Positions 1 through 7,698 of a DNA stretch of 20,933 nucleotides are shown here, in pieces. Each line of letters begins with the position of its first letter. The stretch's first letter is position 1. This DNA comes from Gammaproteobacteria bacterium (GTDB lineage Bacteria; Pseudomonadota; Gammaproteobacteria; Methylococcales; Methylomonadaceae). Position numbers and translations under genes: made by a program. The notes beneath the pieces are model-generated. The model was not told the DNA's origin. It was given only the letters and a program-made list of their open reading frames with translations, and made no database searches. The stretch lies in the NCBI GenBank assembly GCA_024276805.1, contig JAJRWJ010000436.1, positions 1-20,933 of the forward strand. The letters run 5' to 3'.

Positions 1-2243
1 AAGCCGGATTGATCATCCAGCATCGACTGATCAACAATCTGGCCAGGCGGATTTTAATCATCGTACCCGCCAGCCTGCTGCACCAATGGCTGGTGGAAAT
101 GCTCAGGCGCTTCAACCTGCATTTCAGTATTTTCGATGAACAACGCTGCCTTGCCAGTCATGCACCCCAGCCCTTCAGCAGCGAACAGCTGATCCTTTGC
201 AGTCAGGAGTTCTTTTCCCGACACCCGCATCGCCAGAAACAGGCCCTGCATTCGGAATGGGACATGGTCATTGTCGACGAGGCGCATCACCTGCACTGGC
301 GGGAGCAGGCCCCCAGCCCTGAATATCAGTTCATAGAACAGCTGGGGCGGATCTCGCCCAGCCTGATTCTATTGACCGCCACCCCCGAACAGATGGGCAA
401 GAAAAGTCATTTTGCCCGGCTCCGACTGCTGGATCCCGACCGTTTCTTCAACTTTGAGGCATTCCTTCAGGAAGAACGGGGGTTTCAACCTCTTGCCCAG
501 GCGGCAAAGCGGTTGCTGGCTGGTGAGGCGCTGGATGACCGCCTGCAGAGCAGCCTGAAAAAACGGCTCGAACACGACAATATCGATGTCCTGCTGAAAC
601 GTATCGATAGTGGCGATCAAGCAGACAGCGCGGTTCAGGAATTACTCGCCATCCTGATCGACCATCACGGTACCGGCCGCATACTGTTCCGCAACTCCAG
701 AAAGACAGTGCAGGGATTTCCCGGGAGGAAATTGCACAGCTACCCGCTACAGCCCGTCCAGGATGACAACGAATCGACTCCCCGGCGCCCATCCGGACTG
801 CACGACGACCCACGCAGCGCATGGCTTGTCGATACAATGCGCCAGCTTGCACCAGAAAAAGCACTGTTGATCTGCAAGCGGGGCGAGACTGCCATGCAAT
901 TGGCGCAAGTACTGAAAAACCATGCCGGCATACAAACCGCGGTTTTCCATGAAGGCATGTCCATTATTGCCCGTGACAGAGCTGCCGCCTTTTTTGCCGA
1001 TCCGGACAGCAAGGCAAGGCTGCTGATGTGCTCGGAAATTGGCAGTGAAGGCAGAAACTTTCAGTTTCTCAGGCATCTCATTCTGTACGACCTGCCCGAC
1101 AACCCGGACCTGTTGCAGCAGCGTATCGGCCGGCTGGATCGCATCGGCCAGAAGCAGGTCATCCAGCTGCATGTCCCCTATATTCTTGAGACTCCACAGC
1201 ACCTCCTGCAGCAATGGTATGACCGGGGCCTGAACGCCTTCCGCGAAAATTGTTCCGCCGCGCAGCGCGTCTATGAGCTGCAAAAAGATGAACTTTTGTC
1301 GTTGATGGAGCATTATCGGCAAGCCGAAATCGATACCTTCATCGATGAAACCCGGCAGCTGGTCAAAAAAATCGACCGGGAGCTGCACGAGGGCCGCGAC
1401 CTGCTCCTGGAGTTACATTCATGCCGCAAGGAAATCGCCCATTCCCTGATCGAACAGATTATCGATCTGGAAAAAACGACCGCGTTCTGGCCCTATATGG
1501 AAAGACTTTTTGATTGCCACGGGGTCGATGTGGAATTCCATTCTCCAGGCTGCCACATTCTCCAGCCCGGCAACCATCTGCGCCTAGAGCATTTCCCCGA
1601 ACTGCCGGAAGACGGCATGACCATCACCATTGACCGGCATACCGCCCTGGCCCGGGAAGACATGCAGTTTCTGACCTGGGAACACCCACTGGTCACCGCG
1701 GCAATGGATCTGGTGCTTTCCAGTGAAACGGGAAATGCCTGCATCAGCGTGGTACGACACGAGCATCTGCAAGCCGGACAATACTTACTGGAAACGCTGT
1801 TTGTCGTGGAATGCAGCGCGCCACCGAAATTACAGACGAACCGATTCCTGCCTGCCATCCCTATCCGCATCCTGACCGACCAGCAAGGCAATGATCTGAC
1901 CGACCAGATCGACCATCAAAGTCTGGCTGCCACCACCTCACTCACAGACACCTCACCATTTCAGGAGTTTATTGCCAGCCAGCAGCCGCAAATCGATGCC
2001 ATGCTGAAATTCGCTGCAAACAGCGCTGAACTGCGCAAAAACAAGCTTGTCACGGGCAGCAGTAAAATCATGCTCGACAGTTTGGGCAAAGAAATAAAAC
2101 GCCTGCAACGCCTGCAGAAAATCAATCCCAACATCAAACCGGAAGAAATACAACATCTGCAGGACATTGCCCGGACTTCTCTGGAAAACATGCAGGCAAG
2201 CAAAATCCGGCTCGATGCGATCCGTCTCATTATCGTTCTCTGA
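1..2243 (+). CDS. rapA: RNA polymerase-associated protein RapA (SNF2-family ATPase), 5'-truncated by window edge
   Basis: RapA (HepA) is a Swi2/Snf2 ATPase that binds RNA polymerase and helps recycle it after transcription. The reading frame is open from the first bases (codons begin at position 3, giving AGLIIQHRL), so the true start and the Walker A region lie upstream of the window. From the TTG at position 9, residues 90-93 are the DEAH box in VIVDEAHHLHW, LLTATPEQ (121-128) is motif III, and QQRIGRLDRIGQ (370-381) is the C-terminal helicase motif VI. GTGRILFRNSR (221-231) and the C-terminal end RLDAIRLIIVL match my memory of RapA rather than of other SNF2 proteins. About 746 residues are present against roughly 970 for the E. 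coli protein, so about 190-220 N-terminal residues are missing. The stop is followed by a terminator, so this is probably the end of its transcript. Confidence 0.95.
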   Translation, partial: AGLIIQHRLINNLARRILIIVPASLLHQWLVEMLRRFNLHFSIFDEQRCLASHAPQPFSSEQLILCSQEFFSRHPHRQKQALHSEWDMVIVDEAHHLHWREQAPSPEYQFIEQLGRISPSLILLTATPEQMGKKSHFARLRLLDPDRFFNFEAFLQEERGFQPLAQAAKRLLAGEALDDRLQSSLKKRLEHDNIDVLLKRIDSGDQADSAVQELLAILIDHHGTGRILFRNSRKTVQGFPGRKLHSYPLQPVQDDNESTPRRPSGLHDDPRSAWLVDTMRQLAPEKALLICKRGETAMQLAQVLKNHAGIQTAVFHEGMSIIARDRAAAFFADPDSKARLLMCSEIGSEGRNFQFLRHLILYDLPDNPDLLQQRIGRLDRIGQKQVIQLHVPYILETPQHLLQQWYDRGLNAFRENCSAAQRVYELQKDELLSLMEHYRQAEIDTFIDETRQLVKKIDRELHEGRDLLLELHSCRKEIAHSLIEQIIDLEKTTAFWPYMERLFDCHGVDVEFHSPGCHILQPGNHLRLEHFPELPEDGMTITIDRHTALAREDMQFLTWEHPLVTAAMDLVLSSETGNACISVVRHEHLQAGQYLLETLFVVECSAPPKLQTNRFLPAIPIRILTDQQGNDLTDQIDHQSLAATTSLTDTSPFQEFIASQQPQIDAMLKFAANSAELRKNKLVTGSSKIMLDSLGKEIKRLQRLQKINPNIKPEEIQHLQDIARTSLENMQASKIRLDAIRLIIVL

Positions 2244-2257
2244 GAATCGAAAAACTG

Positions 2258-2281
2258 GACCAAAGTACAATGGTCTTTTTT
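2258..2281 (+). terminator. rho-independent terminator of rapA
   Basis: GACCA (2258-2262) and TGGTC (2271-2275) form a short stem around an 8-base loop, followed by a run of six T. It begins 15 bases after the rapA stop. The stem is only 5 bp, or 6 with a G-U pair, so efficiency may be moderate. Confidence 0.6.
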
Positions 2282-2340
2282 CTTCAGGAGGACTAACTTA
2301 TAGCTAAACCCGATATTTATTTCTTCATCAGGAGATCACA

Positions 2341-2577
2341 ATGCAATCCCGGTTATCAGAACAGACGCGTTATGAAGTTTTCGATGATCTGCCCTTGACA
2401 GAGCATATTGAATGGAATCATCAACGGGTGGAAGGATTTTATCGAACCGCATTGAACCCGTTTTTTTGGATAAAATCTCAAGCAAAATTTTTAGCTGGGA
2501 GTAAAAACCGAAGCGTTTTTGATTCTCCAGAAAGGAGGCGACATCATGACCAGTCAAACCCGAACAATATCGCATAG
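2341..2577 (+). CDS. unrecognised small protein, 78 aa
   Basis: I do not recognise this 78-residue protein. The ATG has a good Shine-Dalgarno sequence, AGGAG just upstream with about 6 bases of spacing. The first 60 residues look like a soluble acidic-then-aromatic protein (MQSRLSEQTRYEVFDDLPL at the start, then FYRTALNPFFWIK in the middle). The last 18 residues are polar and low in information (ERRRHHDQSNPNNIA). That tail overlaps the start of the next frame by 32 bases, so it may be a by-product of overlap. Base composition is more AT-rich than in neighbouring housekeeping genes, which fits acquired or fast-evolving DNA. No signal peptide or membrane segment is visible. Existence as a gene rests only on the ribosome site and the open frame. 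Confidence 0.4.
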   Translation: MQSRLSEQTRYEVFDDLPLTEHIEWNHQRVEGFYRTALNPFFWIKSQAKFLAGSKNRSVFDSPERRRHHDQSNPNNIA

Positions 2578-2749
2578 TGCTGCCCGATTGAGCTTTATCG
2601 ACGCCTTGAATGAAGTCTATATGCACAAAAAAGGCTTCGGCGTCTATGCATTTCTGACCCCCATGGCAGTCATGCGCCTGTATGAACAATTTCTGGTATT
2701 GAAAATTTCAGAAAAAGAATTCATCCGGACCCGTATAAAATTGCTCTAG
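2546..2749 (+). CDS. unrecognised small protein, 67 aa, strong ribosome site
   Basis: This 67-residue frame starts at ATG 2546, behind AAAGGAGG (2531-2538), a near-perfect Shine-Dalgarno sequence with 7 bases of spacing. A longer frame from 2519 is possible, but the ribosome site favours 2546. The protein contains LSFIDALNEVYMHKKGFGVY and AFLTPMAVMRLYEQFLVLK, an amphipathic helical pattern that looks like genuine coding sequence. No family is recognised. It overlaps the preceding 78-residue frame by 32 bases, an arrangement typical of translational coupling. Its stop at 2747-2749 is followed in another frame by further plausible coding sequence to 2934, so a frameshift or a decayed longer gene cannot be excluded. 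Confidence 0.5.
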   Translation: MTSQTRTISHSAARLSFIDALNEVYMHKKGFGVYAFLTPMAVMRLYEQFLVLKISEKEFIRTRIKLL

Positions 2750-2760
2750 CCATTTCCCGG

Positions 2761-2934
2761 ATGATGCAATTCGCTCGATCAGTATGGCTGCAGGAGCTGC
2801 CCAGGCCAATCCGGCAACTCCTTCAGCATCTTGAGATACTGCCTGATACAGATCTGCATTGCATCCAGTTCAACGTCTCAGCCATCAGTCCCGAGCGGTT
2901 TCCGAATCTCTCCAGGAAAATTCCGGCCGCGTAA
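2761..2934 (+). CDS. possible small protein or frameshifted 3' continuation, 57 aa
   Basis: An ATG at 2761 opens a 57-codon frame ending at TAA 2932-2934. It includes WLQELPRPIRQLLQHLEIL, a leucine-rich helix-like stretch, then IQFNVSAISPERFPNL. The frame has been open since 2686, so it overlaps the end of the 67-residue gene in a different frame, reading HPDPYKIALAISRMMQF across the junction. No Shine-Dalgarno sequence stands before ATG 2761. It could be an independent small gene, the tail of a longer gene broken by a frameshift after about 2715, or chance. The stop lies inside the loop of the terminator that follows, which at least places it at the end of a transcript. Confidence 0.25.
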   Translation: MMQFARSVWLQELPRPIRQLLQHLEILPDTDLHCIQFNVSAISPERFPNLSRKIPAA

Positions 2935-2946
2935 ACGCGGCTTTTT
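2926..2946 (+). terminator. strong rho-independent terminator after the small-gene cluster
   Basis: GCCGCG (2926-2931) pairs perfectly with CGCGGC (2936-2941) around the 4-base loop TAAA, followed by five T. This is a textbook GC-rich terminator. It marks the end of a transcript carrying the small frames between 2341 and 2934, or of an unannotated small RNA in 2750-2946. Confidence 0.85.
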
Positions 2947-3438
2947 GTTGCCTTGCCATTGCCCAAGATACTGCACAGTAATACTCATGTCCCATGCAGG
3001 TTTTCAACGACCATGCGGATACAAGGAATTGCAGCAGCATTCTGAAAGGAGCTGACCAGCATTTATTATCTTTACCATGTTCTGCGAGCTGCCCGGTAAG
3101 TGCTGCATACCCCCCCGAAGATGATTTTATAAAAGGCTGAAAGGTAAAAATACGCCGCGTAAAATGCTAAAATGCCTGGCATCGACAAATTGGACCGCGT
3201 CTTGTCTGCCCCCCCGGGTATTGCAAACGGAAACATCATTGCCTGTTGCCAGATTTCACCTCAATCACAGCCTCCCCGTATCGATTCAGCGTGCTGCCTG
3301 TCCCCCATGCAGGCCGGAACGCGTAGGCACGATAGATCTGCAAGCTGGTGCAGCAGCATTTTTTTAGTTTTCAGGCTTTGTATTTAATGACCTGGAATTT
3401 CATGGATCAGTTTCCTGTACCGGGCATGGGGACCATAG

Positions 3439-3526
3439 TGCCGGATGCGCTTCGCTTATCCGGTCTTGTTTTATAAATTTCCTCGCAGGGCTTGGGGTAG
3501 GCCGGATAAGCGAAGCGCATCCGGCA
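3439..3526. repeat. inverted pair of REP-like palindromes (BIME-like element)
   Basis: Bases 3439-3463 and 3502-3526 are exact reverse complements over 25 nt, separated by 38 nt. Each arm is itself a hairpin. In the right copy, GTAG (3497-3500) is followed by GCCGGAT, two unpaired A, GCG, a 3-base loop, CGC and ATCCGGC (3501-3525). A GTAG foot plus a bulged GC-rich hairpin is the hallmark of bacterial REP sequences mobilised by RAYT (TnpA-REP) transposases. The left copy is in the opposite orientation and has CAAG instead of the GTAG foot, so it may be degenerate. Further out, 3416-3434 and about 3580-3598 are imperfect inverted repeats around a GGGCATGGGG / CCCCAGTCCC core, so the full element may span roughly 3414-3600. 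Confidence 0.8.
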
Positions 3527-3717
3527 AAATGCCGAGGCCGCGGCCACTCCCTCGATAATCGGGACAAATACGGCGCATCCCCAGTCCCTGGCACCGACCG
3601 GCATGATTTTACGGTTTTATGTTTGCAATGGTACGCGATGCATACCCTGCCAGGATGTTTTTAGCAAATGTACCAGATAGAATCAAGAATTTGATTTAAT
3701 CGCATCAATTCAAATGA

Positions 3718-3747
3718 TTGTAGAAACAAACAAGACCTCCATATATT
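3718..3747 (+). promoter_or_regulatory. candidate sigma-70 promoter of hpnN
   Basis: TTGTAG (3718-3723) and TATATT (3742-3747) are separated by 18 bases in a strongly AT-rich stretch. A second possible -10, TATAAAAT (3752-3759), lies still closer to the gene. Either would give a leader of only 0-12 bases before ATG 3766, and no Shine-Dalgarno sequence is present. The transcript may therefore be leaderless or nearly so. Just upstream, ATTTGATT (about 3692) and AATTCAAAT (about 3708) form an imperfect inverted repeat that could be an operator. Confidence 0.4.
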
Positions 3748-3765
3748 AAAGTATAAAATTCGTCA

Positions 3766-6429
3766 ATGAAAAAGCATATACACCCTGACAACAGAATAAC
3801 GTCGATTTTTGCCTGCTGGGTGGCTTTTATTGCCCGTCATCCACTGCTAATCATATTTTCCCTGCTGATCGTCACCGTCTCCGCCTTGAACTACACCCGC
3901 AACAACCTCAAAGTCAACACGGATACCAGCAATCTGCTGTCGGCGGAATTACCCTTCCGCAAAGCCTATCTGCAATTCGAGGAGATTTTCCCGCAACAGA
4001 TCAATACCTTTCTGGTCGTCATCGACGGCAAAACACCCATACAGGCGCGCAACGCCGCAAAAACCCTGGCCCGCAGCATCCGGGCTGAAAGAGAAATCAT
4101 CGCCGGGGTTTATACACCACATCTGGGCGCTTTCTTCGACCAGAACGCGCTGCTCTATCTTGATTCAGAGGATCTGGTCAGTTTGACGGACCGACTCTCG
4201 GCGCTGCAGCCGTTTCTGGCGACCCTGACTGCGGATCAAAGCCTTCGTGGCCTGCTATCGATGCTGGAAAAGGCCTTCTCAGCCGTTGCCGAAGGCGAGA
4301 AAATCGACCTGCAGCCCATCCTGACGGAATTGAACAAGGCTTTCGCAAGTGCTGCGCAGGGCCAGACTTACCGGATGTCCTGGCAGGAAATGATGCAGGG
4401 CGACAATGCTGACCTGGACAGCAAGCGGCAAATCGTCATCGTCAAACCACGCATGGATTTTTCCGAACTGCAACCAGCCGAAGCTTCCATCAAACTGGTC
4501 CGGCAGCGTCTCGAAGACCTGAAGATCACCCGGGAAAATGGCCTCGATGCCCGTCTGACCGGTCTGCTGGCGCTGGAATATGAAGAATTGCAAAGCGTCA
4601 AAAAAGGCGGCATTATGGCCGCAGCCATGTCATTGCTGATGGCCGTACTGGCCTTATGGTTCGCTTTCCGTTCCGTGCGTCTGGTCGCCGCCACTTTCAT
4701 CCTGCTGATCGTCGGTTTGATTCTCACCGCCAGCTTCGCGGCCTTGACCGTCGGGCAACTGAACATGATCACCGTTGCATTTGGCGTACTGTACATCGGC
4801 CTGGGCGTCGATTTCGCCATCCATTTTGGCCTGCGCTTTCGGGAACTGCATACCAGTAAAACCACCATTGCCAGTGCCTTGAGCGGTGCGGCCTACGATA
4901 TTGGTCCGTCTCTGCTGCTTTGCGCAGTAACCACCGCGGTGGGTTTTTTTTCGTTCATTCCCACCGATTATCTGGGGGTTTCGGAACTGGGCATTATTTC
5001 CGGATCCGGAATGTTCATCGGTCTGCTGCTGACGCTGACCCTCTTGCCGGCGCTGCTCAGTACCCGGCCTTTCCGCATCAAACAACGGCCAAACCGCTCA
5101 CTACCCAGCGGCGCGCCACCCCTGCTGATTCATCTTCCCCTGCAACATCCGGCCGCAGTTCGCCGGCTGGCGCTCGCCATCGGCCTGGCTGCCATATGCA
5201 CTCTGCCCTGGGTGCATTTTGACTACGACCCGCTGGCACTGCGCGACCCGGATTCTGAATCTGTGAGAACATTCAAAGACTTGATGAAGCAAAGCGAAAC
5301 ACCGCCGAAAAGCATCACTGTCATGTCAGACAGCCATGCTCAGGCAATTGCCATGGCCCGACGGTTAACAGCGCTGCCCAGTGTCAGCAAGGTATTGTTT
5401 ATCGACAGCTTTGTCCCCGATGACCAGGAGGAAAAACTGACCGCAATCGAAGACCTGGAAATCATACTCGGCCCGGAACTGGAACCGGGACGGAAGCAGC
5501 CGGCGCCCAGCCTGGCCGAACAACTGCAGGAAATCGATAATTTTGAGCAAGCTCTGCAGACTGTATTACACTCCTCACAACAGCCGTCCTGGCGGGACCA
5601 GGCGGCCGGGCTGGAAAGCAATTTGCAGCGCTTCATCAAACTCCTCTCTGAACTGCCTGAATCCGACAGAAAACAGCGCCTCGCCGAACTGGAAAAGGGA
5701 CTCCTGGAAACCTTTCCGGAAAGCATTCAAACCTTGAAAACCTCCCTGAGCGCCGCGCCATTCACGACCGGCGAGCTGCCCAGGGGAATTATCGAACGCT
5801 GGATCGGCAGGAACGACATATACCGCATCGAAGTCTTTCCGGAACAAGACCTGGATACGGGCGACGAATTGCGAAAATTCGTCACCGAAGTACGCAGCGT
5901 CTCCGACGATGCCACCGGTCCGCCGGTCGTGGCTCTCGAATCAGGCAAGGCCGTCATCGAGGCATTTCAGCAGGCCTTTCTTGGCGCGCTGCTGGTAATC
6001 AGCATCCTCCTGATCAGCGTCTTGCGCCGGATGCGCGATGCCTTGCTGGTAGTCATTCCGCTACTCTGGGCGGGACTGGTCACCGGCGCGGCAACGGTGC
6101 TGCTGGATATGCCATTCAATTTCGCCAATATTATCGCACTGCCACTATTGCTGGGCATTGGTGTCGACAACGGTATTCATGTGATTCATCGTATTCGCAG
6201 CGACAAGCAGTCCTATGCCCAGCTGCTGCAGTCGAGCACCGCGCGAGGCATTTACTACAGCGCCATCACCACCATCGTCAGCTTTCTCAGTCTCAGTTTT
6301 TCAGCCCATCCCGGTACTGCCAGCATGGGTGTCATCCTGACCACCGGGGTACTGCTGACACTGATCGGCACACTGATCATCCTCCCGGCAATGCTGGCTC
6401 CGGCGCATGGCAGCACCAGAAAAGCATAA
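3766..6429 (+). CDS. hpnN: hopanoid-associated RND transporter HpnN (MMPL family)
   Basis: HpnN is an inner-membrane RND-family protein required to move hopanoids, bacterial sterol analogues, to the outer membrane. The 887 residues match the usual size. A first membrane helix at about 25-41 is followed by NTDTSNLLSAELPFRK (51-66) and a large periplasmic domain with the family-like LYLDSEDLVSLTDRLSALQP. A five-helix block spans about 280-430 and contains GVDFAIHFG (from 347). A second periplasmic domain (about 475-730) and a second helix block (about 730-880) with GVDNGIHVIHR (from 799) complete the duplicated RND plan. ATG 3766 is the only sensible start, although it lacks a Shine-Dalgarno sequence. 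The end overlaps the next gene by 23 bases, implying coupling. No other hpn gene (shc, hpnC-H) is in the window. A general MMPL lipid exporter is the main alternative. Confidence 0.88.
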   Translation: MKKHIHPDNRITSIFACWVAFIARHPLLIIFSLLIVTVSALNYTRNNLKVNTDTSNLLSAELPFRKAYLQFEEIFPQQINTFLVVIDGKTPIQARNAAKTLARSIRAEREIIAGVYTPHLGAFFDQNALLYLDSEDLVSLTDRLSALQPFLATLTADQSLRGLLSMLEKAFSAVAEGEKIDLQPILTELNKAFASAAQGQTYRMSWQEMMQGDNADLDSKRQIVIVKPRMDFSELQPAEASIKLVRQRLEDLKITRENGLDARLTGLLALEYEELQSVKKGGIMAAAMSLLMAVLALWFAFRSVRLVAATFILLIVGLILTASFAALTVGQLNMITVAFGVLYIGLGVDFAIHFGLRFRELHTSKTTIASALSGAAYDIGPSLLLCAVTTAVGFFSFIPTDYLGVSELGIISGSGMFIGLLLTLTLLPALLSTRPFRIKQRPNRSLPSGAPPLLIHLPLQHPAAVRRLALAIGLAAICTLPWVHFDYDPLALRDPDSESVRTFKDLMKQSETPPKSITVMSDSHAQAIAMARRLTALPSVSKVLFIDSFVPDDQEEKLTAIEDLEIILGPELEPGRKQPAPSLAEQLQEIDNFEQALQTVLHSSQQPSWRDQAAGLESNLQRFIKLLSELPESDRKQRLAELEKGLLETFPESIQTLKTSLSAAPFTTGELPRGIIERWIGRNDIYRIEVFPEQDLDTGDELRKFVTEVRSVSDDATGPPVVALESGKAVIEAFQQAFLGALLVISILLISVLRRMRDALLVVIPLLWAGLVTGAATVLLDMPFNFANIIALPLLLGIGVDNGIHVIHRIRSDKQSYAQLLQSSTARGIYYSAITTIVSFLSLSFSAHPGTASMGVILTTGVLLTLIGTLIILPAMLAPAHGSTRKA

Positions 6430-7411
6430 CCCGGCTTTTGCCGAGACAACAGACGAACAGCGCCGCCTGGTGGTTGCAGCGGTGCATGCTGGCATGGAAC
6501 GCTATATCGCGGCAAGAAAGGCCAAAGTACCCGACTTCGTCAACCGGCATTTTTCCTTCAAAGGCGCGTTGCAATTGCACCGCAAGGCGCTTGGCCACGA
6601 CCTCTACAAGGCGCCGCTGAATATACTCTGGCTGCTGCCGATGACAGTCGACAAAGCTGCGGCCTACCTGTTGGAAAAAGCCGGTGCGAAGCGCATCGCG
6701 CAATTTCTCAAGCGCATGCCATCCGGCTGGCAAACGGATGTACAGAAGGAAATCAACTGGCTGATCCACACCGAACTGCTGGAACTTCCCTATCGGCAGA
6801 AAGACCGTGAATCGACAAAGGATGCGTTGCTGGAAGAAATTCTGCGGGATCCTGAACTCAACGCAATGCTGGCCGGCTATCTGGCAGAGATCAGCAAAAA
6901 AACCACCGACCCGGCGTTTCGCCGGACCCTGGAACGCAATCTCCAGGAATACGCCAGCAGCCGGATTGCCGTTTCCGAGCTGGCCGGCAGCATCATCAGC
7001 TTATCCGCCAACTACGCGGCTTTTCATCGGGCAGCCCCGGGAGCGCTAAGCAGCGGCAGCGCAGTCGCCGCCGTCATCGCGGAAAAAATTGCCGTTTCCC
7101 AGTTCTGGCTGGGGCCGACCCTGGGGGCCTGGTATTACAGTCTGTTTCCGGCGGCTGCATCGACCGGCCTGGTCATTGCCGCCACCGGCTCCATCATGGC
7201 CGGACTGGCCTTGCTCGGCACCTTCAGCGGAATCCTTACCGACCCCCTGCAGGCCAGACTGGGATTGCATCAGAAGCGGCTTTACAAATTCCTGGATGCG
7301 CTGCATGAGGAACTCACCGGGTCGAAAAAATCGGACTACCGAATCCAAGAACAATATATTGCCAGGATTTTCGATATCATCGATATACTGATGACCGCCC
7401 TGCACAGTTGA
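6407..7411 (+). CDS. unknown protein coupled to hpnN, 334 aa, C-terminal membrane segments
   Basis: The function is unknown. From memory it resembles proteins labelled DUF6635, but I cannot verify that. The N-terminal two thirds are helical and charged, beginning MAAPEKHNPAFAETTDEQRR, with the conserved-looking stretch YKAPLNILWLLPMTVDKAA. Residues about 217-275 contain two hydrophobic segments, around QFWLGPTLGAWYYSLFPAAA and GLVIAATGSIMAGLALLGTF, followed by GILTDPLQARLGLHQKRLYK and an amphipathic C-terminus. It therefore probably sits in or on the inner membrane with most of its mass in the cytoplasm. ATG 6407 lies inside the last codons of hpnN in another frame, and no separate ribosome site is visible, so translation is probably coupled to hpnN. 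A role in hopanoid or envelope lipid handling is inference from position only. Confidence 0.8.
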   Translation: MAAPEKHNPAFAETTDEQRRLVVAAVHAGMERYIAARKAKVPDFVNRHFSFKGALQLHRKALGHDLYKAPLNILWLLPMTVDKAAAYLLEKAGAKRIAQFLKRMPSGWQTDVQKEINWLIHTELLELPYRQKDRESTKDALLEEILRDPELNAMLAGYLAEISKKTTDPAFRRTLERNLQEYASSRIAVSELAGSIISLSANYAAFHRAAPGALSSGSAVAAVIAEKIAVSQFWLGPTLGAWYYSLFPAAASTGLVIAATGSIMAGLALLGTFSGILTDPLQARLGLHQKRLYKFLDALHEELTGSKKSDYRIQEQYIARIFDIIDILMTALHS

Positions 7412-7470
7412 TCATATCCCTTGGTAGCGCCGGATCCATGAAAAACCTGCCCGGTGCTGTTCCCTGAAGG

Positions 7471-7499
7471 TTGCAACCCCGCGGCAAACAGGCTATAAA
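7471..7499 (+). promoter_or_regulatory. sigma-70 promoter of the 55-aa membrane protein gene
   Basis: TTGCAA (7471-7476) and TATAAA (7494-7499) are spaced by exactly 17 bases, a good consensus match. The predicted start site near 7506 leaves about 25 bases of leader before ATG 7531. It suggests the small gene can be transcribed independently of hpnN. Confidence 0.6.
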
Positions 7500-7530
7500 T
7501 TTCCTTTATCCTTCAGCATGACATTGCCCA

Positions 7531-7698
7531 ATGAACACAGCCACTTTCAATACCAGAATCAAATGCGCCATCGTCATGATCCTGTTCATGACCCTCAGCA
7601 TTGGGCCTGTACCACTGACCAGCACGATAGGCTTGTACATCGTGATATTCCGTCCACGATGGTTCAAGGAACTGGTGGAGCGCATCTATTCCGAATAG
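7531..7698 (+). CDS. small membrane protein, 55 aa, unknown function
   Basis: A 55-residue frame shows a clean small-membrane-protein layout. A short polar N-terminus (MNTATFNTRIK) is followed by a hydrophobic stretch (CAIVMILFMTLSIGP, then LTSTIGLYIVIF). It ends in a basic and acidic C-terminus, RPRWFKELVERIYSE. The two hydrophobic halves are split by a Pro-Val-Pro, so it may be one kinked helix or a hairpin of two. The helical tail with paired charges and Trp-Phe looks like selected sequence. There is no clear Shine-Dalgarno sequence, but a good promoter lies 32 bases upstream. An overlapping longer frame from 7518 gives unlikely protein and was discarded. The gene follows hpnN and the 334-residue protein on the same strand, so an envelope role is possible. 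No family name is claimed. Confidence 0.7.
   Translation: MNTATFNTRIKCAIVMILFMTLSIGPVPLTSTIGLYIVIFRPRWFKELVERIYSE

Larger units (their letters stand above)
2947..3765. other. intergenic region without a convincing gene
   Basis: About 800 bases separate the terminator from hpnN. I see no ORF with both a ribosome site and plausible protein sequence. The content is a T-rich stretch after a weak hairpin near 3340-3367, an inverted REP-like pair (3439-3526), and AT-rich sequence from about 3605 carrying the hpnN promoter. Several C-runs (for example at 3110 and 3210) give a composition unlike the coding regions. Confidence 0.6.

Noticed and set aside
3164..3387. Two overlapping plus-strand frames of 67 and 71 codons.
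   Set aside because: There is no ribosome site, and the Cys/Pro/Arg-rich random-looking sequence sits in a C-run-rich noncoding stretch.
3400..3604. Minus-strand frames of about 65 codons across the REP pair.
   Set aside because: They are translations of the palindromic repeat, not genes.
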